Shown: positions 19,265 through 29,186, counted from the first letter of the stretch. The stretch: 64,000 bases of DNA from Sulfurospirillum barnesii SES-3 (GCF_000265295.1 NC_018002.1:682001-746000), one strand, 5' to 3'. Notes: generated from the letters alone by a model not told the origin. Translations and numbers: made by a program.

Positions 19265-20403
19265 CGAACAATCTCCTTAAGATAATTTTTAAGAAAAGGG
19301 TAGGTTTGAGCAAGGGCTAAACCACTCTTTTCTCCCATAAATAAAACGTAAAGCGGTGTGAAAAATGCTTCAGCTTTTAAAGCACTTTTTTCTGCCAAAT
19401 AGGCTTCAAAAGCATCATAACTTTCAAAATAAGGCGCTTCTAAAATGAGTTTTTGAAGCGTTTTACTCTCCGTTTCAAACCCACATAAAGGCTCTTTTTT
19501 CGAAAAAATAGCGTCTATTTTGACCTTTATCTCCGCAGTGGTATTTAGCGTGTTGGTGTACAGTTTTGCCAGTTTTCCAATGTTCTCACAGGCATAGCCT
19601 AGGCGTTTTGAAAGCTCCATATCACTGAGATTTTGAATGCACGCTCTGTTCATTTGGCGCAGTGCTTCTTTCTCAAACGCCACAGGCGTGTTGGTTTGCT
19701 CTTCGCAACGTTGCCATTCTGTACCAAGTGCTAAAAGATACCGAGCAATCGCCTCTGGCATAAATCCTTCATCCAAAAGTGCTTTCACGCTCCATCTCTC
19801 AGCGTTTTCAAGGTTTGGAACGTAAAGATAGTTTAAAGCTTCTTCGTAGCCCAATGCTTCTCTTACCAGACTCTCTTTGGAGGCATCTTCCTTGTGTGAC
19901 TCTTCACGAATGAGGGTACTGACACCTTGAAGCATATCATCACACGCCCTAGCAAAAATGGCAGTTGGGTATTTGTCTCTTTGCATGATGGTAAAGCTAT
20001 CGCTCGTTGTGGAAGAGGGTTTCATGCGAATCACAAAAGGGCTAGGATTGTTTAAAATCTCTTCATTACTTAAAGGCTCACAGGCTCCATCATAGGGTGA
20101 AGCTTTATCTTCAGCGCAAAAACAGATAAAGGCTTTTTTTCTATCCAACAGCGTGGAGGCAAATTGGAGATGGTACTTAAAATTATTGCTTTGGTAGTAG
20201 AGTTGGCTATATGAGATACCAAAAAGCGATAAAATTTCTAAAAGTTCATCCTCTCTTCTCTCCATCTCCTCGCTTCGTTTGCCATCTTCCATGCGTACAA
20301 TCAACGGTAGGTTTTTTTGCTGGGCATAAAGAGCACTCAAAAGAGCGATGCGAAGCTCACTCACCAAAATATCATGGGTAGGCGCAACTGAAAATCTAAC
20401 CAT
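19261..20403 (-). CDS. Degenerate glutamyl-tRNA synthetase paralogue lacking HIGH and KMSKS motifs
   Basis: The 380-residue product aligns with bacterial GluRS in the N-terminal Rossmann region (MVRFSVAPTHDILVSELRIAL) and the zinc-like C-x-C...Y..C element (CFCAEDKASPYDGAC). It also matches the region after the KMSKS loop (LLDEGFMPEAIARYLLALG). At the HIGH position it reads ILVS, and at the KLSKR position it reads AERWS, so ordinary aminoacylation is unlikely. It is also about 60-100 residues shorter than usual GluRS. The frame is intact over its whole length, so it is not a fresh pseudogene. The start at 20403 overlaps glnS by 8 bases. Confidence 0.75.
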   Translation of the reverse strand: MVRFSVAPTHDILVSELRIALLSALYAQQKNLPLIVRMEDGKRSEEMERREDELLEILSLFGISYSQLYYQSNNFKYHLQFASTLLDRKKAFICFCAEDKASPYDGACEPLSNEEILNNPSPFVIRMKPSSTTSDSFTIMQRDKYPTAIFARACDDMLQGVSTLIREESHKEDASKESLVREALGYEEALNYLYVPNLENAERWSVKALLDEGFMPEAIARYLLALGTEWQRCEEQTNTPVAFEKEALRQMNRACIQNLSDMELSKRLGYACENIGKLAKLYTNTLNTTAEIKVKIDAIFSKKEPLCGFETESKTLQKLILEAPYFESYDAFEAYLAEKSALKAEAFFTPLYVLFMGEKSGLALAQTYPFLKNYLKEIVR

Positions 20404-22642
20404 GGTTAAGCTTCTTTGAAATGAGTTCATTCACGATGCTCGGATTGGCTTTGCCACCACTTAGCTTTAAAACTTGTCCTACAAAAAAGCCAAAAAGATT
20501 GGTATTGCCCGCTTTGTATTTGGCGACATTTTCAGGGTTCTTTGCCATGATGTCATCAATAAGAGGCTCAATCACAGCAGGGTCGCTGATTTGTTTAAGT
20601 CCTTTGCTCTCAACGATGCTAAGAGGTTTTTCGCCTGTTTGAACCATCACTTCAAAAACTTCTTTGGCGATTTTAGAAGAGATGACGCCTTCATCAAGCA
20701 TCTTTACCAGTTCCGCCACATCTTGAGCGGTAAATCTAAGCGGTAGCTCTTTTTTAAGCTCTCTGGCAACTTCGTTAGCAACGATATTGGCACTGCTTAC
20801 AGGACTGTTTACATGTAAAAGGGTCGCGTCATAAAATGCAGAGAGTTTTTCATCACGAGCTAAGGTATTGGCGATTTCAGCGTTAAGTCCACTTTTGGTG
20901 TAGCGCTCAAAACGAGCTAACTCATCTTCATTCATCGGAGCGACATCACCCTCAATATGTGCTTTTTTAGCTTCTATTTTAGGAGTGTGCTTTGGTGCTT
21001 CTGCTTTTTTAGCCCATGAATCTTTAAGCCCTACAATTTTATTAAAGACAGGTTTGGCATCGGTGTAGTCGATAGGGTCAGCATAAAAATACCCTTGCCT
21101 TTCAAATTGGAATCTAACATCAATTTTTTCGCTAATCACCGCAGGCTCAATCAAGGCATGGGTGTTTACATGTAAAGAATCTGGGTTTAAATCTTCAAGC
21201 CCATCGGGTGCATCAACTCTGTATAAACGCTCATAGAGTCTGACTTCTACTTCTTTAGCATGTTTGGCACTCACCCAATGAATCGCACTTTTGGTTTTAA
21301 TACCACTGGTGTCAGCCCCACTTTTAGAATCGGGGTGGTAGGTCGCTTTGAGCTCGATAACAGCGCCTTTTTCATCTTTGATAATCTCTTTACATGTAAG
21401 AATGTAAGCATGTTTGAGGCGCACGGCTTGTGTGGGCGTAAAGCGATTGTAACCTTCCATTGGATGTTCCATAAAATCGTCTCGTTCAATGTAAAGCTCT
21501 TTGGTAAAAGGGAGTGTACGAGAACCCTCTTTGGGAACATCGTGTGGGTAATAAGAGGCTTCTATCTCCTCTTCCCCCTCGTAATTTTCAATGGTGACTT
21601 TAAGCGGGTCTAACACACACATCACACGAGGCACTTTTTGGTTTAAATCATCTCGGATGCAAAATTCCAGTTGTGCGACATCGACCATCGAGTTGGCTTT
21701 GGCGATGCCAATTTGATCACAAAAGTTGATGATAGACTCAGGCGTGTAGCCTCTGCGTTTGTAGCCAGCAATCGTTGGAAGTCGTGGGTCATCCCAACCG
21801 TTTACGTAATTGTCCTTAACAAGTTCTAGCAGTTTGCGCTTGCTCATCACCGTGTAGTTGATGCCAAGGCGTGCAAATTCGTGTTGATACGGACGAGGAG
21901 GAGTGAGCTCCAGTGCATCTAAAACCCAGTCGTAAATATCACGGTTATTTTCAAATTCAAGCGTACAGATGGAGTGGGTAATGCCCTCAATGTAGTCGGA
22001 CAAACAGTGCGCAAAGTCGTACATTGGGTAGATGCACCATGTATCGCCCGTTCTAAAATGGTGGGCATGGCGAATGCGGTACAAAAGTGGGTCACGCATC
22101 TTCATATTTGCCGCACTCATATCAATTTTAGCACGTAAGACATGCTCACCGTCTTTAAATTCGCCTTGTCTCATGCGCTCCAAAAGCTCTAGGTTCTCTT
22201 CAATGCTGCGACTCGCATAAACGCTTCTACGTCCCGCTTCTGTGACACTGCCTCTGTACTCACGTATCTCTTCTTCGTTTAGGCTATCGACGTAAGCTTT
22301 GCCCATTTTAACCAGTTGTACGGCGTAGTCGTAAATCTTAGGAAAATAATCAGACGCATAACGAACCTCACCATCCCACTTAAACCCAAGCCATGTCACC
22401 GCATCTTTAAGCGCTTCAACGTATTTGGTATCTTCGGTGGTAGGGTTGGTATCGTCCATGCGGAGGTTACAATGCCCCTCATAATCACGTGCAATGCCAA
22501 AATTGATACAAATAGACTTAGCATGTCCAATGTGTGGAAAGCCATTAGGCTCGGGAGGAAATCTCGTTACAATGGTTTGATATTTGCCTGATTTTAAGTC
22601 CTCTTCAACTTTTACACGTAAAAAATCTTTACTCTCGCTCAT
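20396..22642 (-). CDS. glnS: Glutaminyl-tRNA synthetase with YqeY/GatB-like C-terminal tail
   Basis: The 748-residue class I synthetase charges tRNA-Gln directly. HIGH is present in PPEPNGFPHIGHAKS (near residue 30), KMSKS as VMSKRKL, and the beta-barrel anticodon region fills about 330-550. Residues about 590-748 form an extra domain (ARFERYTKSGLN..., then NTNLFGFFVGQVLKLSGGKANP) resembling the GatB C-terminal/YqeY tail known on Deinococcus GlnRS. The ATG at 22642 was chosen from MSESKDFLRV. It is first in an operon with the gltX-like gene, yggT and slt. Three TACATGTA copies lie inside. Confidence 0.93.
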   Translation of the reverse strand: MSESKDFLRVKVEEDLKSGKYQTIVTRFPPEPNGFPHIGHAKSICINFGIARDYEGHCNLRMDDTNPTTEDTKYVEALKDAVTWLGFKWDGEVRYASDYFPKIYDYAVQLVKMGKAYVDSLNEEEIREYRGSVTEAGRRSVYASRSIEENLELLERMRQGEFKDGEHVLRAKIDMSAANMKMRDPLLYRIRHAHHFRTGDTWCIYPMYDFAHCLSDYIEGITHSICTLEFENNRDIYDWVLDALELTPPRPYQHEFARLGINYTVMSKRKLLELVKDNYVNGWDDPRLPTIAGYKRRGYTPESIINFCDQIGIAKANSMVDVAQLEFCIRDDLNQKVPRVMCVLDPLKVTIENYEGEEEIEASYYPHDVPKEGSRTLPFTKELYIERDDFMEHPMEGYNRFTPTQAVRLKHAYILTCKEIIKDEKGAVIELKATYHPDSKSGADTSGIKTKSAIHWVSAKHAKEVEVRLYERLYRVDAPDGLEDLNPDSLHVNTHALIEPAVISEKIDVRFQFERQGYFYADPIDYTDAKPVFNKIVGLKDSWAKKAEAPKHTPKIEAKKAHIEGDVAPMNEDELARFERYTKSGLNAEIANTLARDEKLSAFYDATLLHVNSPVSSANIVANEVARELKKELPLRFTAQDVAELVKMLDEGVISSKIAKEVFEVMVQTGEKPLSIVESKGLKQISDPAVIEPLIDDIMAKNPENVAKYKAGNTNLFGFFVGQVLKLSGGKANPSIVNELISKKLNHG

Positions 22643-22733
22643 GTTCTTAAAACCTTTGATGTAAAACTCTGATAGTTTGTATTTTATCATGTGGTACATT
22701 AAGAGATAATGTAATGAACATAAAGTCTAAGGC

Positions 22734-23633
22734 TTAGAGACTTTTTGCCATGGATAAAAATTCATTTGCAATGCGTGAGAGACGTTTATCTTTTCGATAG
22801 GCCAAGACGGCTGTTCTTTGAAGTAGTGGCTCATCAATGTTAAAGAGCATGAGTTTATCGGCTTTATCTTCTTTGATAAATTGAGGCAAGGTAAAACACG
22901 CACCAATGCCTGAAACGACAATGGAATTGGCAATATCAAACGTCTCTGTTTCACACATAATGTGTGGCTCAAAACCTGCTTTTTTAAAGATTTTATCGTA
23001 AATAGGTCTGCTTCGCTGGCTCTCTTTAGGCAAAATAAATTTCTCATTTTTGAGGTCACTCAGAGCAATCAGTGGGTAACCTTTGGCTCTTTTTTTGGCT
23101 TTTTGCGCCAGAGGATGCGTGATAGGCAATGCCAAAAGTGCTTGCTCTTCCTTCAAGATTTTATAATTTAACTCCGTGGAACTCAGAGGCAAAATAAGGG
23201 TTGCAATGTCAATGTCTCCATCAAGGAGCATTTTTTCAAGTTTGAGTGTGGAAAAGACTTGAGAGACTTTAATGTCCGCATTGGGAAATTTTTTATAAAA
23301 CAAAGAGAGAGCATTGGGAATAAAATGATACCCTGTCTGTGAAAATCCCAGCCGTAATTTTCCATTTTCAAAGCCTGTGACATCCCGCATTTGTATGTTT
23401 AAATCATTGTAAAGTTCTATGATGGCATTGGCTTTTGTCAGGTAAACTTCTCCAGCATGGGTTAAACTGATGGGTGTTGTGGTGCGATCAAAGAGGGGAA
23501 CACCCAACTGCTTTTCTACGGTATTAATGCTTTGGCTTAGAGAAGGTTGTGCCATTTTAAGTTTATGTGCCGCCTTGGTAAAGCTTTTTAATTTTGCAAC
23601 CATGACCACACATTCTATCTGCTTTAAACTCAT
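22734..23633 (-). CDS. LysR-type transcriptional regulator
   Basis: The 299-residue regulator has an N-terminal winged HTH (about 3-62, SFTKAAHKLKMAQPSLSQSINTVEKQLG split by its turn) and a substrate-binding domain from about 90 to 295. It is divergent from mfrA with a 182-base gap that contains an inverted repeat of LysR form (T-N11-A) at 23676-23690. Control of the mfrABE operon in response to an acid such as fumarate is a reasonable inference. The effector cannot be read from the sequence. Confidence 0.9.
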   Translation of the reverse strand: MSLKQIECVVMVAKLKSFTKAAHKLKMAQPSLSQSINTVEKQLGVPLFDRTTTPISLTHAGEVYLTKANAIIELYNDLNIQMRDVTGFENGKLRLGFSQTGYHFIPNALSLFYKKFPNADIKVSQVFSTLKLEKMLLDGDIDIATLILPLSSTELNYKILKEEQALLALPITHPLAQKAKKRAKGYPLIALSDLKNEKFILPKESQRSRPIYDKIFKKAGFEPHIMCETETFDIANSIVVSGIGACFTLPQFIKEDKADKLMLFNIDEPLLQRTAVLAYRKDKRLSRIANEFLSMAKSL

Positions 23634-23675
23634 TTAAAACCCCTTTATTAGCATATTTTTAGAAGATATTTTATT

Positions 23676-23690
23676 ATAGGAAAAACCTAT
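23676..23690. promoter_or_regulatory. LysR-type operator candidate
   Basis: ATAGG-AAAAA-CCTAT is a perfect 5-bp inverted repeat with a 5-base spacer and contains the T-N11-A spacing of LysR recognition boxes. It is 43 bases upstream of the lysR ATG and about 87 bases upstream of the mfrA -10 candidate, as expected for a site used for divergent control. Confidence 0.5.
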
Positions 23691-23776
23691 GAGAAGATAT
23701 CAAAAATCTACTTTGACTTATGAATAAAAGTGTATTAGTATTTTGCTGTCATTAAATTTAAAATGTATCTTGAAAA

Positions 23777-23782
23777 TATAAT
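23777..23782 (+). promoter_or_regulatory. -10 element candidate of the mfrABE promoter
   Basis: A perfect TATAAT lies 34 bases before the mfrA ATG at 23816 and would give a leader of roughly 25 bases. GAGAGGAAA at 23801-23809 is the ribosome-binding site. No clear -35 is seen; upstream DNA is AT-rich. Confidence 0.5.
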
Positions 23783-23815
23783 TTTAGATTTATAAAACCA
23801 TTGAGAGGAAATCTT

Positions 23816-25663
23816 ATGAGTGAGCAGTTTACCAGAAGGGAATTTCTGCAGTCAGCCTGTATTACCATGGGTGCTTTGGCTGCAAGTACAACGGGCGTTG
23901 AAAAAGCATTTGCGGCTTCTTCACCTTCAACCAATACATCAGGTATTCCAACCTGTGATGTATTAATTATTGGCTCAGGGGCTGCGGGTCTTCGAGCTGC
24001 GGTTGCCGCACGAAAGAAAAATCCAAAGCTAAGTGTTGTGGTCGTGAGCAAGGTGATGCCTACACGAAGTGCAACCAGTATGGCAGAGGGTGGTATTAAC
24101 GGGGTCATTGATTTTAGTGAGGGTGATTCATTTGAATTGCACGCTAAAGATACGGTTAAAGGAGGAGATTATCTAGTTGATCAAGATAGCGCTCTTAAAT
24201 TTGCAACGTATGCCAGTGAAGCAATTCATGAACTGGATTATATAGGTATGCCATTTTCTCGAAATGCAAAAGGTCAAGTGGATAGACGTTATGCAGGCGG
24301 TGCTTCTAAAATTCGCTGTAATTTCGCCAAAGATAAAACAGGACAGATTTTAACACACACCTGTTTGGACGATGCACTTAAAAACGGGGTTAAGTTTTTG
24401 ATGGAACATCAGATGCTCGAGTTAAGTATCGAGAATGGAAATTGTGAGGGTGTGGTGCTTCGCAATATTAGAACAGGTGATATTGCTCCTGTGCGTGCCA
24501 AATCGGTCGTTTTAGCCACAGGCGGGTATACCCGTGTGTTTTGGAATCGTACCTCAACACCGTATATCGCAACAGGCGATGGTGCAGCAGCAGTCTTGCG
24601 TGCAGGTTTAGCGTTTAAAGACCCTGAGATGCTTCAATTCCACCCAACAGGTGTTTGCCATGGTGGAGCACTTATTACCGAAGCCGCACGTGGCGAGGGT
24701 GGCATCTTGCTCAACAATCAAGGTGAGCGTTTGATGAAACGTTATGTGCCTAACAAAATGGAACTAGCTCCTCGTGACATTGTCTCCCGCTCCATTGAAA
24801 CAGAGATTCGTGAAGGACGTGGTTTTGGGCATGACATGGAAGCGTATGTTCTTCTTGATGTAACGCATCTTGGCGAAGAAAAAATCATGAGAAACTTACC
24901 ACAAATTCGCCATGTCGGGCTCTTGTTTGAAAATATAGACCTTGTGAAACAGCCTATTCCTATCCGTCCAACGGCACACTACTCTATGGGTGGTATTCAC
25001 GTTACCAGCATTGATACGATGGCAACAACAGCGCCTGGTCTTTTTGCCGCAGGTGAAGCCTCATGTGTTTCTATTCATGGTGCAAATCGTTTGGGTGGTA
25101 ACTCACTGTGCGATACCAATGTCACAGGAAAAATTGCAGGTATTAATGCCGCAGAGTACGCAAGTAAAGCAGATTTTGGGTCTGGAAAACGCCTCAAAGA
25201 TTTAACATTAAAATGGATTAGCCATTTTAAAGAGATTACAGGTTCAGGCAAAGGCAATGTGAACGACATGTATGCGCTTCGTGAAGAGATGGGCGCTGCC
25301 AACTGGTATAACATGGGTATCTTTAGAACCGAGTCTAAATTGCTTGCACTTGCGGATAAACATGCTGAATTTCAAGCACGTTATGAAGCGCTTCGTATCC
25401 CCAATGCCAACCCAATTTTCAACACAGCCTATACAGAGTATATCGAGCTTGGTAACTTGTTGCTTGCCTCTCGTGCTGCACTGATGGGTGCGACAGCGCG
25501 CAAGGAATCACGTGGGTCTCATTACCGTGAGGATTACTTAAAACGTGATGATGCCAATTTCTTAAAACACACGATGGTCACAATGGATGAGAGCGGTAAA
25601 ATGCACTTAGCTTGGAAAGATGTTGTGGTGGGTCAGTTTAAAATTGAAGAGAGGAAATACTAA
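23816..25663 (+). CDS. mfrA: Periplasmic methylmenaquinol:fumarate reductase, flavoprotein subunit
   Basis: The 615-residue flavoprotein of the succinate dehydrogenase/fumarate reductase family carries a Tat signal (TRREFLQSACITMGALAA), so it is exported folded, which sets it apart from cytoplasmic FrdA. FAD-binding GSGAAGL, substrate motifs HPTG, EAARGEGG and RPTAHYSMGG are intact. At the position of the His that binds FAD covalently in SdhA/FrdA (RSHT) it reads RSAT. It matches MfrA of Wolinella and Campylobacter, which reduces fumarate using 8-methylmenaquinol. The start at 23816 follows GAGAGGAAA; mfrB overlaps the stop by one base. Confidence 0.92.
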   Translation: MSEQFTRREFLQSACITMGALAASTTGVEKAFAASSPSTNTSGIPTCDVLIIGSGAAGLRAAVAARKKNPKLSVVVVSKVMPTRSATSMAEGGINGVIDFSEGDSFELHAKDTVKGGDYLVDQDSALKFATYASEAIHELDYIGMPFSRNAKGQVDRRYAGGASKIRCNFAKDKTGQILTHTCLDDALKNGVKFLMEHQMLELSIENGNCEGVVLRNIRTGDIAPVRAKSVVLATGGYTRVFWNRTSTPYIATGDGAAAVLRAGLAFKDPEMLQFHPTGVCHGGALITEAARGEGGILLNNQGERLMKRYVPNKMELAPRDIVSRSIETEIREGRGFGHDMEAYVLLDVTHLGEEKIMRNLPQIRHVGLLFENIDLVKQPIPIRPTAHYSMGGIHVTSIDTMATTAPGLFAAGEASCVSIHGANRLGGNSLCDTNVTGKIAGINAAEYASKADFGSGKRLKDLTLKWISHFKEITGSGKGNVNDMYALREEMGAANWYNMGIFRTESKLLALADKHAEFQARYEALRIPNANPIFNTAYTEYIELGNLLLASRAALMGATARKESRGSHYREDYLKRDDANFLKHTMVTMDESGKMHLAWKDVVVGQFKIEERKY

Positions 25664-26622
25664 TGAAATTTATCATTGATCGCTTTGATGGCAAAAGAAA
25701 TTATCAACAAACCTATACCGTAGAGAAAAAAGATATTGAGGCCTTAACACTTTTAGGTGTCTTGCTTTTAATTAAACAAACGCAAGACATTACCCTTAAT
25801 TTTACAGCATCGTGTCGTATGGCGATTTGTGGGGCGTGTTCTGTGCGTGTCAATGGACACTCTTATCTTGCGTGTGATACCAAAATGACAGAGTTGTTTG
25901 AAGAGTATAAAGATATGGAGACTTTTAGAATCTCTCCTTTGGCAAATTTTACGGTCATTTCAGATTTAGCGGTGGATTGGGAGCCAGCCATTGAGAATCT
26001 TCGTAAAGTTAAACCAGGTTTGGTCGCAAAATCGGAATTTTCAGAAAAAGAGGGATGTCGTCAAAATCAAGAAGAGTATGACCGCATCGAGAAGCAGTGG
26101 GATTGTATCTTGTGTGGAAGCTGTGCTTCTGAGTGTAACAAACTCTCTGCGGATAGAAGTGACTACATGGAGCCTTTCGTCTACACTAGAGCATGGAAAG
26201 TTGCCAATGATTCACGCTCTAAAGATCCGATGATTCATGTAAAGCCTGCGGTTGCCAATGGTTTATGGAATTGTGTGCATTGTCAAGAGTGTATTAGCCG
26301 TTGCCCCAAACACATCAGCTCAGCCGATGATATTGCAGGTTTAACCGTTCTTGCCATCAAAAAAGGACTCACCAGTGGTTTAGGACCAGCACACGCTAAA
26401 GCGTTTCATACCGACCTCGTTGAAGGCTCTGGTCGCTTAAATGAAATCTATTTGGCACTCAGAACCGAGGGTGTGAGCACGGTTGCAAGAACAGGGATGG
26501 CTATTACGTTGATGCGTGCTGGAAAAATGAACCCGCTGGAAATCTTTGGTGGACATACCATCGAAGGACATAAAGATTTAGTAAAAATGATTAAAGCAGC
26601 CAAAGCTGCAACAAAGGAGTAA
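25663..26622 (+). CDS. mfrB: Methylmenaquinol:fumarate reductase, iron-sulfur subunit
   Basis: The 319-residue subunit has an N-terminal plant-type [2Fe-2S] domain (ligands in SCRMAICGACSVRVNG and a later Cys in YLACDTK). A C-terminal dicluster ferredoxin domain follows, with CILCGSCASECNK and CVHCQECISRCPK for the [4Fe-4S]/[3Fe-4S] centres. It relays electrons from MfrE to MfrA. It is longer than typical FrdB because of a C-terminal extension (about 250-319). ATG overlaps the mfrA TAA (TAATG). Confidence 0.92.
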   Translation: MKFIIDRFDGKRNYQQTYTVEKKDIEALTLLGVLLLIKQTQDITLNFTASCRMAICGACSVRVNGHSYLACDTKMTELFEEYKDMETFRISPLANFTVISDLAVDWEPAIENLRKVKPGLVAKSEFSEKEGCRQNQEEYDRIEKQWDCILCGSCASECNKLSADRSDYMEPFVYTRAWKVANDSRSKDPMIHVKPAVANGLWNCVHCQECISRCPKHISSADDIAGLTVLAIKKGLTSGLGPAHAKAFHTDLVEGSGRLNEIYLALRTEGVSTVARTGMAITLMRAGKMNPLEIFGGHTIEGHKDLVKMIKAAKAATKE

Positions 26623-26625
26623 GGT

Positions 26626-27480
26626 ATGCAAAAAGAATTTGCTTTTTTCCCTGGATGCGTGCTTTCACAAGCTGCGATTGAATCAAAAATGTCGATTGAA
26701 GCGATAGCCCCAGCGCTGGGCATTACGCTTAAAGAAATTAATGGATGGAGTTGTTGTGGTGCTTCACAAGCACAAAAAGTTGACCCTCTAGCAACTTTAG
26801 TAGCGAATGCGAGAAACCTAGCGTTGGCAGAAAAGATGAATTTGCCTGTGCTCACCACATGCAGTACCTGTTTATTGATGTTGCGTCGTGCCAAAGCGGA
26901 GTTAGATGGTGGTCAAAAAGAGCGTATCAATACCTTTTTGGCACAGGGCAATATGCAATACAAAGGAACAAGCGAAGTAACAAGCCTTTTATGGCTCTTA
27001 GCGCAAAATGTGGAAGAGTTAAAAAGCAAAGTGAAAAAGCCACTCTCAAACCTAAAAGTCGCAGTATTTTATGGTTGCCATAGCATTAGACCTGCAAAAG
27101 ATTTGGGATTTGAGAGTTCGACCACTCCAACTAGTTTTGAGACAGTGGTCAAAGCCTTAGGCGCACAGGTTGTTCCTTTTGAAAAGCGTTTAAATTGTTG
27201 TGGTTTTCATGCGGTTTATCCTGCGGAGAAGTCTGCGATGAAAATGACCAGTGGCATCGTCAACAGTGCGGCTAAAAGTGAAGCACACTGTGTGGTAACA
27301 CCGTGCCCATTGTGTCAAATGCAACTTGATATTTATCAAGAAGATGCGCAAGATATCGCCAAATCCAATGTGCGTTTACCTGTATTGCACCTCTCTCAAT
27401 TAGTGGGACTTGCACTAGGCATTCCTGCTAAAAAATTGGGTCTTGATCATAACGTGATTGATGCGAGTAAATTAGGATAA
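26626..27480 (+). CDS. mfrE: Methylmenaquinol:fumarate reductase, CCG-domain subunit E
   Basis: The 284-residue protein has two cysteine-rich CCG domains of the heterodisulfide reductase HdrB type. They are marked by WSCCGASQAQ and CSTCLLML in the first half and LNCCGFHA and CPLCQMQLD in the second. These bind unusual FeS clusters and connect the reductase to the methylmenaquinol pool, replacing the haem b anchor. GGAG precedes the ATG 3 bases after mfrB. A strong terminator follows at 27489, closing the operon. Confidence 0.92.
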   Translation: MQKEFAFFPGCVLSQAAIESKMSIEAIAPALGITLKEINGWSCCGASQAQKVDPLATLVANARNLALAEKMNLPVLTTCSTCLLMLRRAKAELDGGQKERINTFLAQGNMQYKGTSEVTSLLWLLAQNVEELKSKVKKPLSNLKVAVFYGCHSIRPAKDLGFESSTTPTSFETVVKALGAQVVPFEKRLNCCGFHAVYPAEKSAMKMTSGIVNSAAKSEAHCVVTPCPLCQMQLDIYQEDAQDIAKSNVRLPVLHLSQLVGLALGIPAKKLGLDHNVIDASKLG

Positions 27481-27488
27481 TGCTTGAT

Positions 27489-27520
27489 AAGAGGTAACCG
27501 TGTGTTACCTCTTTCTCCTT
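27489..27520 (+). terminator. Rho-independent terminator of mfrABE
   Basis: AAGAGGTAAC (27489-27498) pairs with GTTACCTCTT (27504-27513) around the loop CGTGT, followed by a T/C-rich tail. The stem is perfect over 10 bp and sits 8 bases after the mfrE stop. Confidence 0.85.
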
Positions 27521-27545
27521 TGATATTTATGGTGAAAGGACACCC

Positions 27546-29159
27546 ATGACTCTCTCAAGACAACTGCTTGTAATGCTCATCTCTGCAATTTTAGGCGCTT
27601 CCATTATCTTTGGTATCAGTCTTATGAAAATGGATCAGATTTATACAACCACAACATCGTGTCAACAGACAACACTGCCCAGTGTATTACTGCTTGATGA
27701 TATGCAACGAGGGTTTTATCGTATCAGACTTTTATTGTGGGAACATATAGGAACGGAAGTCAGTAATAAAGAAGAGATAAAAGTATTGGATGAGCGATAC
27801 GCTACCTACCGAAGAGAGTTTGAAACCAATTTAAAAAACTACGCACTCTTTGCAAGCGATGATAAAGATAAAGAGATTTATGAAAAAGAGAAACAACTTT
27901 ATGCCATTTACATCGCAATGGCAGATAAAGTCTTGCAACTCTCACGAGAAGATAAAAAAGCAGAAGCCAAAAACTTTATGCTTAAAAATAGAAAGATGTC
28001 ACGTAATTTAACCGATACCATTGATGAGCAGATGACGTATAATAAAACAGCTTCGGAAAATAATGCTCTTTTAGCGCAAGAGACCAAATACCATGCACGT
28101 TTGCAGATGATAGGCATTATTCTTTTGGTTGTCATTTTAACTACGATGCTCAGTTATCTTATTTATAAAAATATTATGCAAGGCGTTTATCTTATTCACA
28201 ATAGTATTAGCCATTTTGTCAAGGATAAAAACCTAAAATTTAGAATTGACTATGCAAAAAACAATGAAATCAAAGAGATTGTTGAGAGTTTTAATGATTT
28301 GATTATCACCTTAGAACATACGATTACAGATGCTAAACATGCATCCAATGAAAATGCCTCTGTCTCCCATGAACTCAGTACCACAAGTATGGAAATCGGC
28401 AAAAATGCAGAGCAGAGTTCACGAATTGTTGAGGAGGCTATTTCTGAGATAGAAACTGTTAAACGGTTTGTCCAGCAGACAGCTAAACTCTCTGAATCGA
28501 TGAAAGAGGAGATTGGGGATGCTGGCTATAAGCTCAATTGTGCCAAAGAGGAGATGATGGCTTTGCGTCACGAAGTGGATAGGGCAACGCTCGCAGAAAC
28601 TACTTTAGCAGGACAATTGGAGCAGATGAGTCAGGATGCTGAACAAGTGAAACAAATTTTAACCGTTATCTCTGAGATTGCAGACCAAACCAATCTTTTA
28701 GCACTCAATGCTGCCATTGAAGCAGCACGTGCGGGTGAGCATGGCAGAGGCTTTGCTGTGGTTGCTGATGAGGTGCGAAAATTGGCGGAGCGTACCCAAA
28801 CATCACTCACAGAGATTAATGCGACGATTAATGTTATCGTTCAGTCCATCGTGAATGCCTCTTCGCAAATGAGTCAAAATGCCAAAAATATTCAGCACCT
28901 TTTAGTGGTCTCTAATGCCGTGGAAAGTACCATCGTAGATACGTCTGAGGTCATGCAAAAGAGTATTGTAGCGGTGAGTGAGAGTACGCAACATTCTCAA
29001 AAAATAGCAACCGATACGGATAAAATTGTTGATAGGGTTGCCAACATTAATACCCTGACTTCGCATAATGCAAGAAGTGTTGAGGAGATAGCCTCTGCTG
29101 CTGACCACCTGTCCCGTTTGGCGGAGACATTAAACAGTAAGCTTTTACAATTTCAATAA
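27546..29159 (+). CDS. Methyl-accepting chemotaxis protein with four-helix-bundle sensor
   Basis: The 537-residue chemoreceptor has TM1 at about 7-29, a periplasmic helical sensor of about 155 residues (4HB_MCP type), TM2 at about 187-208, HAMP to about 265, and a cytoplasmic signalling coiled coil. The conserved tip is [20 protein letters not shown] followed by [22 protein letters not shown] precedes the ATG. It is probably monocistronic, after the mfr terminator and 27 bases before the transporter gene. The ligand is unknown. Confidence 0.93.
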   Translation: MTLSRQLLVMLISAILGASIIFGISLMKMDQIYTTTTSCQQTTLPSVLLLDDMQRGFYRIRLLLWEHIGTEVSNKEEIKVLDERYATYRREFETNLKNYALFASDDKDKEIYEKEKQLYAIYIAMADKVLQLSREDKKAEAKNFMLKNRKMSRNLTDTIDEQMTYNKTASENNALLAQETKYHARLQMIGIILLVVILTTMLSYLIYKNIMQGVYLIHNSISHFVKDKNLKFRIDYAKNNEIKEIVESFNDLIITLEHTITDAKHASNENASVSHELSTTSMEIGKNAEQSSRIVEEAISEIETVKRFVQQTAKLSESMKEEIGDAGYKLNCAKEEMMALRHEVDRATLAETTLAGQLEQMSQDAEQVKQILTVISEIADQTNLLALNAAIEAARAGEHGRGFAVVADEVRKLAERTQTSLTEINATINVIVQSIVNASSQMSQNAKNIQHLLVVSNAVESTIVDTSEVMQKSIVAVSESTQHSQKIATDTDKIVDRVANINTLTSHNARSVEEIASAADHLSRLAETLNSKLLQFQ

Positions 29160-29186
29160 AAAAAGTGCGCTCTAAAGGAATAAAGA

